Of a DNA stretch of 64,000 bases, positions 51,063 to 63,297 are shown in pieces. The translations under genes were made by a program, and so were the position numbers. Origin of the DNA: Allomyces macrogynus ATCC 38327 (taxonomy: Eukaryota > Blastocladiomycota > Blastocladiomycetes > Blastocladiales > Blastocladiaceae); assembly GCA_000151295.1 (NCBI GenBank), contig GG745328.1, positions 2,640,994 to 2,704,993 of the forward strand, read 5' to 3'. The notes under the pieces were generated by a model that searched no databases, was not told the DNA's origin, and worked only from the letters and a program-made list of their open reading frames with translations. Every line of letters starts with the position of its first letter. Position 1 is the first letter of the stretch.

Positions 51063-54000
51063 TTATCCTGCGCGACGCCGTTTGCTGCGTTCGTCAGTTC
51101 GGTCGCTGCGGCCGCCGCGTTTCTGTGGCCGGGGAGGTGAGCGGAGGTGGTAATGCCAGTGTAGGATGGGGTCAGCTTCCTGATCGCAAGCAGAACCAAA
51201 GAGAATAACAAAACAGAATTCGTACCCGGTCACCACGATCGCGGTCATTCCGGTCGCGATCCCGGTCGCGGTCACTGCGGTCGTTGCGGTCACGGTCCCA
51301 ATCGCGGTCCCCGTTTCCGCTGCCGCCGGCACTGCCGCGCGGATCACCGCCATCACGATCTCCACGGCCGTACCGGTCATCTTCGCGCATCCCGCGGTCG
51401 TCACGATCGCCAAACCCGCCACCCGCGCTACTACTCCCGCCGCGGCTGCGCGACCCCTGCGACGCGTGCTCGCTCGCCGGCGCCGTAAGCCGCTGGAACA
51501 ATCGCGACGAGCCCGACTGTGCAGGCTGACCCTGCGATGTGGACGGACCCTGCGAAACGGGCGGCGGCGTCTGGGTCGCGGCCGGTGGCGCCGTGTCCCA
51601 CCGCCGCTCACGGCTGTCCGACGACGCGGGCCGCCGGTCAAACTGGTGGTGCTGGTACTGGTTCTGGTGGTGGTTGTGCGCGGCGGGCGGTGCTGCTGGC
51701 GTCGGCGCGGGAGCTCCAGCGTGGAATCCGAGCCGCTGGTCGAGCGAGCTTGGGCCCGCCGAAGATGCTGCCTGCTGCGGCGGTGGCGGCGGGCTAATCG
51801 ACCGACCTCGACGGTCCCTGCCGCCGCGACGGCGGCCGGGCGCACGACGGTCCGCGAGGGGCGGTGCTGCTGGCGCGGGCCCTTCAACCGGGTGCAACGG
51901 CGTGCTCTCGGTGCGCCCGCGCATCAGGTCCGAGCGCGGCCCGTCGTCGGGCCGGGCGGGACCCGCTTGGTCGCGGTGCACGGTGAATTCGATGGGACGC
52001 GGCCTGTCGTCGTCGTCGGGTCGTTGGCCACCGAAGGGCTGGTCACGACGCAGATGAATCTCGGCCGGGCGCGCGTCACCATCCTTGCGGCAGTCGTTTT
52101 CGAGCTTGGTGCGAAGATCCTCCGCCCTGGGCCGATCGTCAGCGGGCTTGGGCCGGTCGTTATCGGGAAGCTTGGTACGAAGATCCTCGGCCTTGGGCCG
52201 GTCATCAGCGGGCTTGCGCTGCTGCTCGTCCTGCACTCGGCGGTGCTCTTCTTGCGCTCGGCGATGCTCTTCTTGGGCCCGGCGTTGCTCGTCCTGCGCC
52301 TGGCGCTGCTCCTCCTGGACCCGGTGCTGCTCGTCATCGCGCTTCCGCCGCTCCTCCTCTTGCACCTTCCGCTCCTCCTCGGCCTTCTTCCTCGCCTCTA
52401 TCTCCTCCGCGACGCTGGCCTCCTCGACCTGCTTCCTCTCCTCCTCCTCCCTCCACCGCTTCTCGGCCATCCTCGCCTCGCGCTCCTTGCGCAACGCCTC
52501 GGCCTCGGCCTCCATCCTCGCGCGCTCCTCCTCCATTTCGCGCTCCATTTCTTCGCGTTCGCGGCGACGCTCCTCCTCCTCCTCGCGCTCCGCATCCGTC
52601 ATATCCGGCTGCCCCAACGAGCGACGGACGAGATCGCGAATCGGGTACGGTGTGGTGGGTTTCGTCATGGTCGCGAAATGCCGCTGCACGTAGAACCGGA
52701 ACGTTTGCCACTTCCACTGTTCCTTGCGCGTGAGTTGGTACTCGGCGTCCAAGTCGCCGCGCGCCTCGTCTTCAACTTGCGCGACCCATTGTGCGAGGTC
52801 GATTGGCGGGAGTCTAGTCGGTGGGCGGAGCGAGGGTGAGCCAAGGGTCGCGATGGGGGGAGGGGACGGGTGGTGGTGGTGGTGGTGGTGGTGGTGGTGG
52901 TGGAGAACACATACTCGCTCGGCACGTCCTCGGGCTCCTCGTTCCACAACTCGTTGAGCCGCGGGTGCCCGAGGTGCCGTGGCAAGTCGGCCGCGGCGAC
53001 GAGGTCAATGCGCGCGGTTTGTATGGGCGCGGCGAGCGGCGGCACAGGCATCTTGAGTTTCGGGGCAAAGTACTTGGCCTTCCAGTCCATCTGTCGGTGC
53101 GCGCACGGCGCGTCAGTGACCGCGCTGTTTCGGTGATGCAAAGACTTCAGTACGCACCCACATCCCCTCGTGCCGGATCAGCTGCAACACGGTCTCGAGG
53201 AAATCGAGTCCGTTCGGCGGAATCCGCGAGAGCAAAACGGCAATGCGCGTACGCAGTGTCTTCATGTGCCGGACCTATACGCGGCGGTTGAGGCAGGGTG
53301 AGCGATTTGAAAAAAAAAAAAAAGAGACGCACTGCACAGCTTCGTTCGTTTGGACGGATGAGTGCGCGGGTGAATTGTTGGGAACCGCGCGTACCTGGTC
53401 AGACGTCACGTAAGTGGTGCCGCTGGTCGGTAATATGTTCTTGTTTCGCTTGACCGCCAGGAACACCGGCTCAAGGTCACGCACGTGCGCGTCCGAGTAG
53501 AATTGCAGCACCTCAAACGCGAGCAGGAACTGAACGAGCACTTGCCGCCGGAAATACGGGTCGGTGATCTGGTGGTTCGTACGTCAGATGCGAGGAAAAC
53601 GCGCGGATCACGGCCAAGCGCTGGTCGGTACCTGGGCGTCAAACAGTTCGCGGCTCGTCAAGAACTTGGACACAAAGAAATCGTGTGCCGTGCCCGCCAC
53701 ACAGTGCTGGTCGTCGCCGCCGCCGCCCATGAGCTTGTCTTTGGTCGGATTGCGCAAATGCTCCTTGAGATCGTGCGCGATCTTGGCGAATTCGTGCAAG
53801 CATTCCTCGACGTTGGCAAGAAACTCGTTGAGCAGCGCCGCGTTCTGCGCGCGAATGAATTGCCGCGGGTCTTGCAGCATTTGCTGCAGCCGCCACAGCC
53901 GCTGGTAGAACTGGTTGCGGTGCTGCAATTGCACGTCGTCTGGACCGGTACTGCGCGGCAGGTCGGTGTCAATGTGCGTGATGTTGTCGAGGTTGGGCAC

Positions 54001-55017
54001 GGCGCGCGGGTTCAGGGCTAAGAGAATGGAGAGGGAGGGGGTTGTCAGACGGATGAGGTTCAGATGAGATCAACCGGTGGTGAGCACAGCGGCCCGTACC
54101 GCTCGCTTCGTCGACGCTCGACATGAGCGTGTTGATGCGTAGAATTGTCGAAACCACGTCCGGGTAGAGCAGCGACGGCGACCGGCGCAGGACCGACGTG
54201 AACACGGCAAGCAGCTGCTTCTTGGCCAGCCGGCTGAATTCTACCGACGCCGAAGCGTCGCGGATGACCGACTAGAGCACGAGCGTAGGTGGGGTCAGAA
54301 CGCTGGAGAATGAGGCCAGTAAGGGCCAGCGAGAGGGACGGCGGGTACAGACGTGAATGACTTGCGGAACGTGGTCGAGCAAGAACTGCAAGATGCGCGT
54401 GCAGTGGCCCGTCGGGGTCATGTCGAGCACGTCGGCAAAGCGGTCCACGAAGAGCGCGTGTTCTAGGCGACCATGGATCCAATGGTGAGTAACATGATCG
54501 TGTCTCGTCTCAATCTAGAGCGTCGATTGGTACCTCCATCTGCCCCACCAGGCATGGCCTCGCACAAGCTCTCTGCCAGCACCGGCGTTGCGCCGTCCAC
54601 GACCTCCATGGCATCGTCGTCACTTTTCACAGCCGCCGTGGCAGCCACGGCGCGCTCCGTGTCGAGCTCGCACCAGGCCAGAAGCGCGTCGAGGTAGATG
54701 AGCGCAAACCGCACGAACCGTGCCGGGTCGCCGACCGAGGTTTCCTTGATGGCGACGGGCGCCGTCGACCAGACAACGTGCCAGGCCATGGCATGGATGC
54801 GGCGCGCGAGCGACGCGGCGGGAGTCGCATAGGCGGGTTCGGTTAACGGCCACAGCCGGTTGCGCACGAGCGCGGCGACATTGGCGGGCGCTGGCTGGTC
54901 AAGTGCGTGGCAGATGAGCTGCTCGAGGGCCGACGTCGCGTGCGTGACGAGAGTGCGGCCTGTGGGCGGGCCGGCGAGGGGTGCAGCGGCAGCGGCCGCA
55001 GGGGGCGGCGCGGCCAT
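51063..55017 (-). CDS. THOC1: THO complex subunit 1 (Hpr1/THOC1) with long charged tail
   Basis: Nine exons, complement(51063..51122, 51226..52813, 52915..53090, 53158..53274, 53395..53568, 53632..54017, 54100..54271, 54353..54462, 54534..55017), give 1088 residues. Matches to human THOC1: HRNQFYQRLWRLQQMLQDP, HDFFVSKFLTSRELFDAQ, ITDPYFRRQVLVQFLLAFEV, PPNGLDFLETVLQLIRHEG, and ELPPIDLAQWVAQVEDEARG then EYQLTRKEQWKWQTFRFYV. THO packages nascent mRNA for export and limits R-loops. In place of the human death domain is a ~500-residue tail: a Glu/Arg coiled coil, a KAEDLRTKL repeat, Pro/Gln-rich sequence, then an RD/RS-rich end (DRDRNDRDRGDR). The exon 2 donor (GTCTGT) is the least certain junction. 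The seventh intron contains a GGT microsatellite. Confidence 0.9.
52868..52903. repeat. GGT trinucleotide microsatellite in a THOC1 intron
   Basis: About twelve GGT units (ACC in the sense strand) inside intron 52814..52914, between donor GTATGT and the acceptor. Length variation would not affect the protein unless the intron were retained. Confidence 0.88.
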
Positions 55018-55145
55018 GATCAGTGCTGCGGAGCGATGATCCAGGTCGGGGAATGACGGGGCGTGGTCGGTCGACGGATTCCGCGCGCGGTGTGCCGTGT
55101 TGGTTTTCGGTTGATTCGTCGGCGCCGCAGCTGCTAGCGGCGACT

Positions 55146-55176
<31 letters not shown>

Positions 55177-55403
55177 GCTCGCCCAAGGACGAAGATCGCA
55201 GTCCGGTGGCCGAGCAAAGCTTGAAGTCGGTAATGGTCGCGCGAGGATTGATGCACTCGCACGTGCAACTCGAACAGATGTGACGGCGGGCCACCGCCGA
55301 ACCAGTTACGCGCGCCAACCCGCCAACCTCGTCATCCATCCGTTCTCTCGCTCGCGCAACCTGCAACCACCGCTGCTCGCTCGCCAGTACCTGCACCAAC
55401 ACC
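55018..55403. other. divergent promoter between THOC1 and NEDD8
   Basis: 386 bp between divergent start codons; includes a GTCGTC-rich stretch near 55148-55172. No TATA box recognised. Confidence 0.55.
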
Positions 55404-56194
55404 ATGCAGATCAAGGTCAAGGTAATGAGAACCAGCACCTTCAATGAAGCCGCCGCGACTAGCCGTGCCGACACGCGCCGTGGCACATCGACCAATCCGA
55501 CAGCTGGCTCGCTTCGACCGAGCAGCAAGACGTGTCTCGAGACCACGACGACTAACGATTCCACGCCCACGACGTCCTGTGCACCCATGCTCGCGACCAT
55601 GACCGTGACGGTAGACGCTGACGGGCAAGGAGGTATGGTCAGATTGCCTCCGAGGCGCTATGCCTTGCCGGCTACGACTACGCGTGCCATGGCCAGCTCG
55701 ACGTGGATACTCACCTCGACTTGCGTTGCCTCTACCAGATTGAGATTGACGTTGAGATTGACGACAAGGTAAGGACCGCACCGAGCGATTTCTGGCCCGT
55801 CCACTTGGCCCACGACGACGCCTACTGACGGTACGGACGCGTCATGTAGCTCACGCGCGTCAAGGAGAAGGTCGAGGAGAAGGAAGGCATCCCTCCGGCG
55901 CAGCAGCGGTACGTGTTCTTGCTGTGACCGACCTTGACGACGGAGCTGGGCCGTGTCTCACTGCAATGGTGCTTTTGACTGAACCCACCCGCCCGTAGTC
56001 TCATTTTCGGTGGTAAGCAAATGTACGACTCGGATTCGCAGTGTTATCGGTTTCATTTCCGGTCCAGGACGCGGTCTGACCAGGCTGCGCTCTCCAACTA
56101 ATCTAGGAGCGATGAGAAGACCCTGGCCGACTACAATATCCAGGGCGGTTCCGTGCTGCATCTCGTGCTGTCACTTCGTGGTGGTCGCTGCTAA
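55404..56194 (+). CDS. RUB1: NEDD8/RUB1 ubiquitin-like modifier
   Basis: Six small exons (55404..55421, 55615..55632, 55739..55768, 55850..55908, 55999..56022, 56107..56194) join in frame to 78 residues: [78 protein letters not shown]. This follows NEDD8 along its length, including [11 protein letters not shown] and the final LRGG. Residues RC after GG would be removed by a NEDD8-specific protease. The modifier activates cullin-RING ubiquitin ligases. Five introns (193, 106, 81, 90, 84 nt) interrupt only 79 codons, so the gene is easily missed by ORF-based methods. Position 72 is Arg in ubiquitin and Ala in human NEDD8; counting here gives Ser before LRGG, which departs from ubiquitin and supports NEDD8. 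Confidence 0.9.
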
Positions 56195-56920
56195 GAGCGG
56201 CGCCGCAGTTCCTCGACCACGCCCTCTCTCTTTGTCCTTGCCCTGTACCTTGTTGATCAACCTGCCGTTGCCGGCGACGCGTCGCTGTGCTGCCGCGCCG
56301 CGGCCACGAAATGTAAAGCCGGTATCGCATTTTTGTCTTGTTTCTTGCTGCACGACAGAGAGTCAGTCCAATCCGCCCTGCTTCTTCGTTCTTCCCGCCC
56401 CCAAATGTCGCAGGTACGGTGCTGCCAAGAGGAGCCTCCGCTGGACAACACCACCGCGACGGTCCACCGACGGCCCACGGCGCGTGCGCCGCTCGACCAC
56501 GGTTGCTCGCTCCTTGCACAAGAGCCGAATGTGATCTGGAAAACGGCGTGGCCGCGGTGGCGGCGGGCCAGCGCACCGCAGCGCGTCTGTGCTTGCCGCC
56601 AACCATCAGGCGACAGAGCACCATCTGCACTGTGGAGCTGTTACCGCCGAGCGCGAGTGAGCGCACGGAGCGCGCCAACCCGCTCCACGTCACGGAACCA
56701 CCACCACCAACTTCAGCCGACTCTGGCGTGGAGCGCGACTTGCCGCATCATTGCTGTCACGGCGGCGCAGACGGCGTCGTGAGGCCGCGCAAGGCGAGGA
56801 CCGATGCGCGGGACCGAGAGCCGACGCTCCCCTTGAGAGGCTGTGGGGGACGTGCTGCCTGTAGACCGTGCTCCACCATCGCTCCATCCTGTCTGTTTGG
56901 CCCGCTCGCCAGCCCCCGCA
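56195..56920. other. spacer and 5' region of the P4-ATPase gene
   Basis: 726 bp between NEDD8 and the flippase start, GC-rich, with no gene or TATA box recognised. Confidence 0.5.
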
Positions 56921-59900
56921 ATGCCCGCTGCGCGCCGCCCCGCACGCACCGGTAGCCCGCTCGTGTCGACGGCCGGTGCTGTCGTGCAGCTCGGCATCGA
57001 CAACAACACCGATCGTGACGCGTTTGGTGATGTGGTGCTGTTTCCGCCACCGACCTTGCCCTCAAGCGACGACCGTCTCTTTAGCCAGGACGCTCCCGCC
57101 ACCGGCGAGCCGCACGTCGAACGCGTCGCGGTGGAGAGCGACCGCACCGCCGAGCCCGCCACGTCGCACCAAGTCGAGCTGCCTGCAGGACACGCTGCTG
57201 CGTCGTCGTTTCTGGATCGAGCGGTCGAGTCGGCCCCAGCCGAGAGGCGTGCGCGTGACGCTGGCCATGATGAAGTGGCGCGTCCGCAACAGCTTGTGTC
57301 GCTCACGCCGTCGCCAAATGTTGCCAACGCTCCTCAACCGCCCACGTTGCCCAGCAGCACACCCGTCGCAGTCCCGCCGCCCAGCGACGCGCAATTCGCC
57401 CCGATCGTGGTCGATGTGCCCTTGATTCTGTCGCCAGCACCGGCACCGACACCGACACCGACACTCGCGCCAGTTTCAGCAACAGCCGCGCCACCTCGCC
57501 AGGCGTCGGCCCGCTCGCCTGCGCGCGTCCCTGCCGCCGCATCGCTCCCCGCCGCGAAACCCGCTGCGAATCCGACTCCGACTCCGCTGCCGCGAGGCGC
57601 GTCCACGCGCGCGTCCGCATCCGCGTCCGCTGCAGCACGCGATCACGCCGCGTCGCCCGCCCCCGCGACCGAGCAAATTCCGCTGCTCCCGCCTTCCTCA
57701 TCCTCGTCGGGCGGCCAGACCACGATGGGCGCCTCTGACGCGGCCGCCAATTCGGTCGCCGCCGCGGCCGGTCCACTGCACGTCAAAATGATGGTCGTGA
57801 ACCCGGACCCAAATGGCGACAATGGTCCTGCCGGTCCCCCACCGCCGGGCCTGCCGAGCTTTGACCCCGCACCGCCGCACGATTCGGGCGGGAATGGTGG
57901 TGGTGGTTATGGCGGCGGGATGGTCGCGACATTGTCCCGCACGTTGCAGCGCATGTCGACGGTCCTTTCATCGACGCCCGCGCCCACGTTCCGCACGGTC
58001 CCGATCCATGCGCGGTCCGACCTGGCGGGAACCGACGACGCGCCGACATTCCTGCACAACGGCATCTCCACGGCCAAGTACACGCCGTGGTCCTTCCTCC
58101 CGAAATTCCTGCGCGAGCAGTTTGGCAAATACGCCAACGTGTTTTTCCTGTTCACGGCGTGCATTCAGCAGATCCCCGGTATTTCGCCCACCAACCGGTT
58201 CGATACGATCACGCCGTTGACGGTCGTGCTCTTGTTCACGGCGGCCAAGGAGATTGCCGAGGATTTGCGCCGGCATCGCGCCGATGACGAAGTGAACCAG
58301 TGTAACGTGCAGGTGCTCGGGCGCGACGCGCAGTTGAAGACGGTCGTTTGGCAGGACGTGGCTGTGGGGGATATCGTGCGTGTCGAGAATGGCGAGTCGT
58401 TCCCGGCCGATCTGGTCCTCCTGGCCTCGTCTGAGCAGGACGGACTCTGCTATATCGAAACGGCCAACTTAGACGGCGAGACGAATCTCAAGATCAAGCA
58501 GGCGCGGCCCGAGACGGCCAACTGGGTGCACGCCGCTGACTTGGCCGACGTACGTGGCCGGATCGAGTGCGAATTGCCCAACTCGTCGCTCTACACGTTC
58601 GAGGGCACGATGCGCGTCGATGGACTCGGCGCACCAATTGCGCTCGACCCGAAGCAGGTGCTTTTGCGCGGCGCGCGACTGCGCAACACGCACTGGATTT
58701 GCGGCGTGGTCGTGTATACCGGACACGAGACCAAGTTGATGCGTAACGCGTCGGCGGCACCGATCAAGACGACGGCGCTCGAGGGCGCAACGAATCGCCA
58801 GATTTTGGTGTTGTGCGGGCTGCTACTGTTCATGGCGCTCGCGTGCTCGGTCGGAACCCAGGTCTTGACGGCCGAGTGGACGTCCACGGCGTGGTATTTG
58901 CTCCTCGGCGAGGCGTCGCTGAGCCCTGTCGTGCTGTTTTTGAGTAATCTCGCGACTTTTTGGGGTGCGCATATTCACCGTGGACGTGGTCAAACGAGAT
59001 TGAATCGAACTGACCGCGACCCTTCCAGTCTTGTTCAACAACTTGATCCCCATCTCGCTGATCGTGACCATGGAAATGGTCAAATTCGCCAACGCTGACC
59101 TGATCGCGTCCGACCTGCAAATGTACTATGCGCCCGCCGACATGCCCGCGGTCGTGCGCACGTCGTCGCTCGTCGAGGAACTCGGCCAAGTGCAGTACAT
59201 CTTCTCCGACAAGACTGGCACTCTCACGTGCAACATTATGCAGTTCATGGAGTGCACGATCGGCGGCGTCCGGTACGCCGAGTCGGTCCCGGAACCCGCG
59301 CCTGACGCACCCATGGCCACGTTCGCATCCCTGCGCGGCCGGCTCGCGTACGCTGCTGCACAGGGTGGCATGATGGGCAACCACGACGCGACCGCGCACG
59401 AGTTCCTGACGCTGCTGTCCGTGTGCCACACGGTCTTACCCGAAATCACCGAGAACGGGTCGGTCGTGTACCAGGCGAGTTCTCCCGACGAGGCTGCGCT
59501 CGTCAGTGGCGCTGCCGACCTCGGGTACAAGTTTGTCGCGCGGAAACCCAACTCCGTGACGATTGAAGTGCGCCGGCCGCGCGCCGATAGTCACCCGGAC
59601 GACGTTGAGGCCGTGACCTACGCGGTCCTAGCCGTGAACGAGTTCAACTCGACGCGCAAGCGCATGTCCGTGCTCGTTGAGCGCAACGGCGAGTACCGGC
59701 TGTACGTCAAGGGCGCCGATAACGTGATTCTCGCGCGGCTCGACCAGAACCACCCGCACACGATCGAGCAGCAGGCGCCGACGCTGCACGCGCTCGAGTA
59801 CTATGCGACGCAGGGGTTGCGCACGCTGACGCTCGCGTACCGCCAATTGACGAAAGCGCAGGCCGACGCCTGGCTCGTCGAATTTGATCAGGCGAGCACG

Positions 59901-61993
59901 ACACTTGTGAACCGCGGCGACGCGCTCATGGACGTGGCCGAGTCGGTTGAAAAAGATTTAGTGTTGCTCGGCGCGACGGCGATCGAAGACAAGTTGCAGG
60001 ACGGGGTCCCGGAAACGATCGCGACGCTCGCCAAGGCCAATTTGAAGCTGTGGGTTCTCACGGGCGATCGCCAGGAAACAGCCATTAACATTGGTTTCAG
60101 TTGTCGCCTCTTGACTCCCAGTATGGTTCTGCTCATTATCAACGAGCCCTCACCCGCTGCGATTGCACGTCGGATCGATGAACACAAGGCGACCATGGCT
60201 GCTGACCCGGAGGCCGAGTATGCGCTCGTGATTGAGGGCGCGTCGCTCGCGCACGTCTTGCCGGACGAGACGCCCGTGGCCAGCGATGCGGGTTCGACAC
60301 GGTCGTCAATCGAGAAGAAGAAGTCGGCGTGGCCGTGGGGTACCGCCAAGAAACCGAAAGTCAAGGCGCCAGTCGTGCCCGTCGATAATTCGTTGACGGT
60401 GCCGTTTGCCGAACTCGCGTGCGCGTGCCATGTTGTGATTGCCTGCCGCACGTCGCCGTTGCAGAAGAGCCAGGTCGTCAAGATGGTCAAGGCGCACGTG
60501 AATGCGATTACTTTGGCGATTGGTGATGGTGCCAACGACGTGTCGATGATCCAGGCCGCGCATATCGGGATTGGTATCTCGGGCCAGGAGGGGCTGCAGG
60601 CCGCGCGCGCGGCCGACGTCGCGATTGGCCAGTTCCGGTACCTGCAGCGGCTGCTGCTCGTGCATGGGTGCTACGCCTACCACCGGCTCGTCAAGTTGAT
60701 TCTCTTCTCGTTCTACAAGAACATTACGCTCTACTTGACGCAGTTCTGGGTACGGTTTACATGTTGCCCATGTCTTCATTCTGGACCGCGCTCACCTTCT
60801 CCTTCCATTAAGTTTGCCGTGTTCAATGGCTTCTCGGGCCAGACCGTCTACGAGACGTGGATCCTGACGGGCTTCAACGTGTTTTTCACGTCGATCCCGC
60901 CCTTGGCGCTTGGTATTTTCGACAAAGTGATTGACGAGGACATGCTCGAGTCGACGCCGTCGCTCTACACGGTACACCAGAGCGGGCGCAAGTTCAACGT
61001 CAAGGTTTTTGCCATGTGGCTCGTGAACGCGCTCTACCACTCGACGGTGCGTCGTGACTGTGTTTTCGTTGTCCCCAACGTCTCCACTCACGTTCTTTCG
61101 CGATCGCCTAGGCCATCTTCTTTGGGACATGCTACGTGTTTGGCACCTGGGACCTCGGCACGGGCACGCACGGCGGGACCATGGGCGACCACGTCCGCGC
61201 CGACGGTCTGATCGGCGGCGTCTGGATCCTCGGCGTCGTCATGTACACGTCCGTCCTCGTCACGGTCCTGCTCAAGGCCATGCTCATCACCTCCTACTGG
61301 GCCGCGCCATGGACGTTCCTCGCGATCTTTGGGTCGCTCGCGCTCTGGATTGCGTTCCTGCCCATATACGCCATCGTCGGCGGCAAAATGATCAGCCTCT
61401 CGCCGGAACTCGTCGGCGCCGAATCGCTCTACGTCGATCCGCGGTTCTGGCTCGCAGTCGTGCTTGTCGCGGTCTTGGTGTTGTTGCGTGACTTGGCCGT
61501 CAAGTTTTACCGCCACTGGTTCCGGCCACTCGAAATGCACGTGCGCCGGGAAGAACAGAAACTGCTCCACCGCGAACGACGCCGGCGCGTGTCCGGCGCC
61601 GTCGCCCCGCCGAGACGGTCGCTCATTGGCGCCCCCGTCGAACTCGCGACCGTCGCGTCCCCTGCACCGCCCGCTGCCGCCACTGCACCGCGGGGCAGCT
61701 CGGCACCTGCCCTGCCCATGGGACCGATGGTGAACTCGATGAACACCCCGCCTCCACCACCGCGCGTGTCGTCGGCGTCGCCCATGAGTACGCCGCCGAT
61801 GCAACACACGCCGTTGTCGTCGCCGCAGGGAACGCCGCCGCCGCCGCGCGGGTCCTCGGCCGCGGGAGTAACGCCGGCGCACTTGGCAAGGCTCACGTCA
61901 CTGCACCGGTCGAGTTATGCGTTCTCGCAGAGTCCGGGGCAGGGGACGCTGCTGCACTTTGATTCGGCGCGGCCGCGGCCGACTGGACTTTAG
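56921..61993 (+). CDS. P4-type ATPase, phospholipid flippase (Drs2-like)
   Basis: Exons 56921..58964, 59029..60749, 60813..61046 and 61112..61993 give 1626 residues. About 340 residues of Pro/Ala/Ser-rich sequence precede the core. TAKYTPWSFLPKFLREQF and KYANVFFLFTACIQQIPGIS open the first membrane segments. YIETANLDGETNLKIKQ has the actuator DGET (~520). After PISLIVTMEMVKF comes VQYIFSDKTGTLTCNIMQF with the phosphorylated Asp (~743). Then come SSPDEAALVSGAADLGYKF, RKRMSVLVE, WVLTGDRQETAINIGFSC, AIGDGANDVSMIQAAHIGIG and the C-terminal helices (VFNGFSGQTVYETWILTGFN). Flippases move aminophospholipids to the cytosolic leaflet of Golgi or plasma membrane. The tail is Pro/Ser/Thr-rich. Introns of 64, 63 and 65 nt all fall near membrane segments. 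Class P4A is inferred from similarity to Drs2. Confidence 0.94.
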
Positions 61994-62248
61994 ATTGAGC
62001 GTGGCGGGGAGGGTGAGGGATAGGGGCGGAGAGGAGGGCATAGAATTGGCGACCCAAGCAGAGGCATCCTTTTGTTCCGTTTTTTTTTTTTCGTTCTTTG
62101 CGTTCCGTGATTTGGATTGGATTAGCTGCTGTGGTTGCAATTTTGCGTTCCGTCATAAAGTAAGCGCTTGCCGTAGACCATCGCTGTCACGACTGCACGG
62201 ATCCTGACAAGAGCGAGCAATGAAACGGCCACCCAAACAAAACAGATC

Positions 62249-62878
62249 TCAAATGTTCATCTTCACGGCCACGTTCGCGCGGTTCGCCAGCGCCAGCTTA
62301 TACAGCTGGTCCTTGCGCTTGACCGCCTCGGACGTGCCATCCAAGACGGCCGCAATCTCATTCCCCAACCGCTTGCCAAACTCCTTATCCGACCGCTTGC
62401 CCGCGGCATCCAAGATCCAGGTAATCCCACGGCGGTTACGCTGCCGCTCGTTCAACGCCTTGGGGATCTGCAGGACCTTGTTCCCGCGCTTGAACGCCTT
62501 GGTCTCGAGCAACGGTGCCGTGCGGGCCACGGCTTCGGCAAACAAGTCCGCCGGGTCGGCGCGCGCGGGGAGGCCCGAACCGGGCGTGTTCGTCAGAGCG
62601 CGCACGTGGTCGAGCGCGTCGGTGAGCAAGCGAGCGGCTTGGGCTTTCTTGCCATGGCGCATGATCAGGTTGGTCGTTTGCGCGAGGAGCGCGTCGTGGC
62701 GCACGTATTCCGGGTGCGTCGAAGAGTACAGGTCGTGTTGCGTTTGCGCCTTGCGCGACGGCGAGTGGTCGAGGCCGCGCATGTAGGTGCGGGTCGCGAG
62801 GATCGCGGGGGTCGCGGCGGCGGTGGGCCGCGCGGTCGCGGAGGCGGCGGCGGCCTGGGAGAGGACGGAGCGCAGCAT
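62249..62878 (-). CDS. mitochondrial small-subunit ribosomal protein uS7m
   Basis: Single exon of 209 residues. The Ala/Thr/Arg-rich, acid-free N-terminus (MLRSVLSQAAAASATARPTA, Arg-Thr near residue 30) looks like a mitochondrial targeting presequence. The uS7 body follows: TNLIMRHGKKAQAARLLTDA, then PLLETKAFKRGNKVLQIP, ERQRNRRGITWILDAAGKRS, KRLGNEIAAVLDGTSEAVKR and KDQLYKLALANRANVA. S7 nucleates assembly of the small-subunit head on its rRNA. Together with uS13m at 29545-29937 it is one of two mitoribosomal head proteins here, though they are unlinked. It diverges from the next gene by about 420 bp. Confidence 0.93.
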   Translation of the reverse strand: MLRSVLSQAAAASATARPTAAATPAILATRTYMRGLDHSPSRKAQTQHDLYSSTHPEYVRHDALLAQTTNLIMRHGKKAQAARLLTDALDHVRALTNTPGSGLPARADPADLFAEAVARTAPLLETKAFKRGNKVLQIPKALNERQRNRRGITWILDAAGKRSDKEFGKRLGNEIAAVLDGTSEAVKRKDQLYKLALANRANVAVKMNI

Positions 62879-63297
62879 CGTGTGCGGGGAGTGCGGGCGC
62901 GCGGTGGATCGGTGCGCGCGCGTGGGGCGGATTCGAAGTTGGCCTCGACGGAATCAAGGTCGAGGTTTAGCGAGTCGCTGATCATGGCTGATCAAGTCAC
63001 GCCTCGGGAAACAATCCAGATACATCACGGTCAATGGCGTGTATGAGAGCATAATCACTGCACGAGGTCCTGCACGGCCGCGTGATTCTTGCAGCCTCGC
63101 GTCGCGCGCCGCGGCACGTCCTTCTCCTCCACCCTGTCGCGCCTTGTCGGCCTTCTCCACCACCATCGCAGCGACGACGCTCTCGCCCGCCAACCTCGCC
63201 AGCCGCGCCGATCCGCGCCCGACTGACGCTCCCAACCACCCGCACTGCGTGCGCCTGCACTCTCTCCACCCACTCCTCCCTCTCGATCCGACCCAAA
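62879..63297. other. divergent promoter between uS7m and the last gene
   Basis: About 420 bp; C/T-rich toward the plus-strand start with CTCTCTCCACCC-type pyrimidine tracts that look like a leader. No TATA box seen. Confidence 0.5.
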
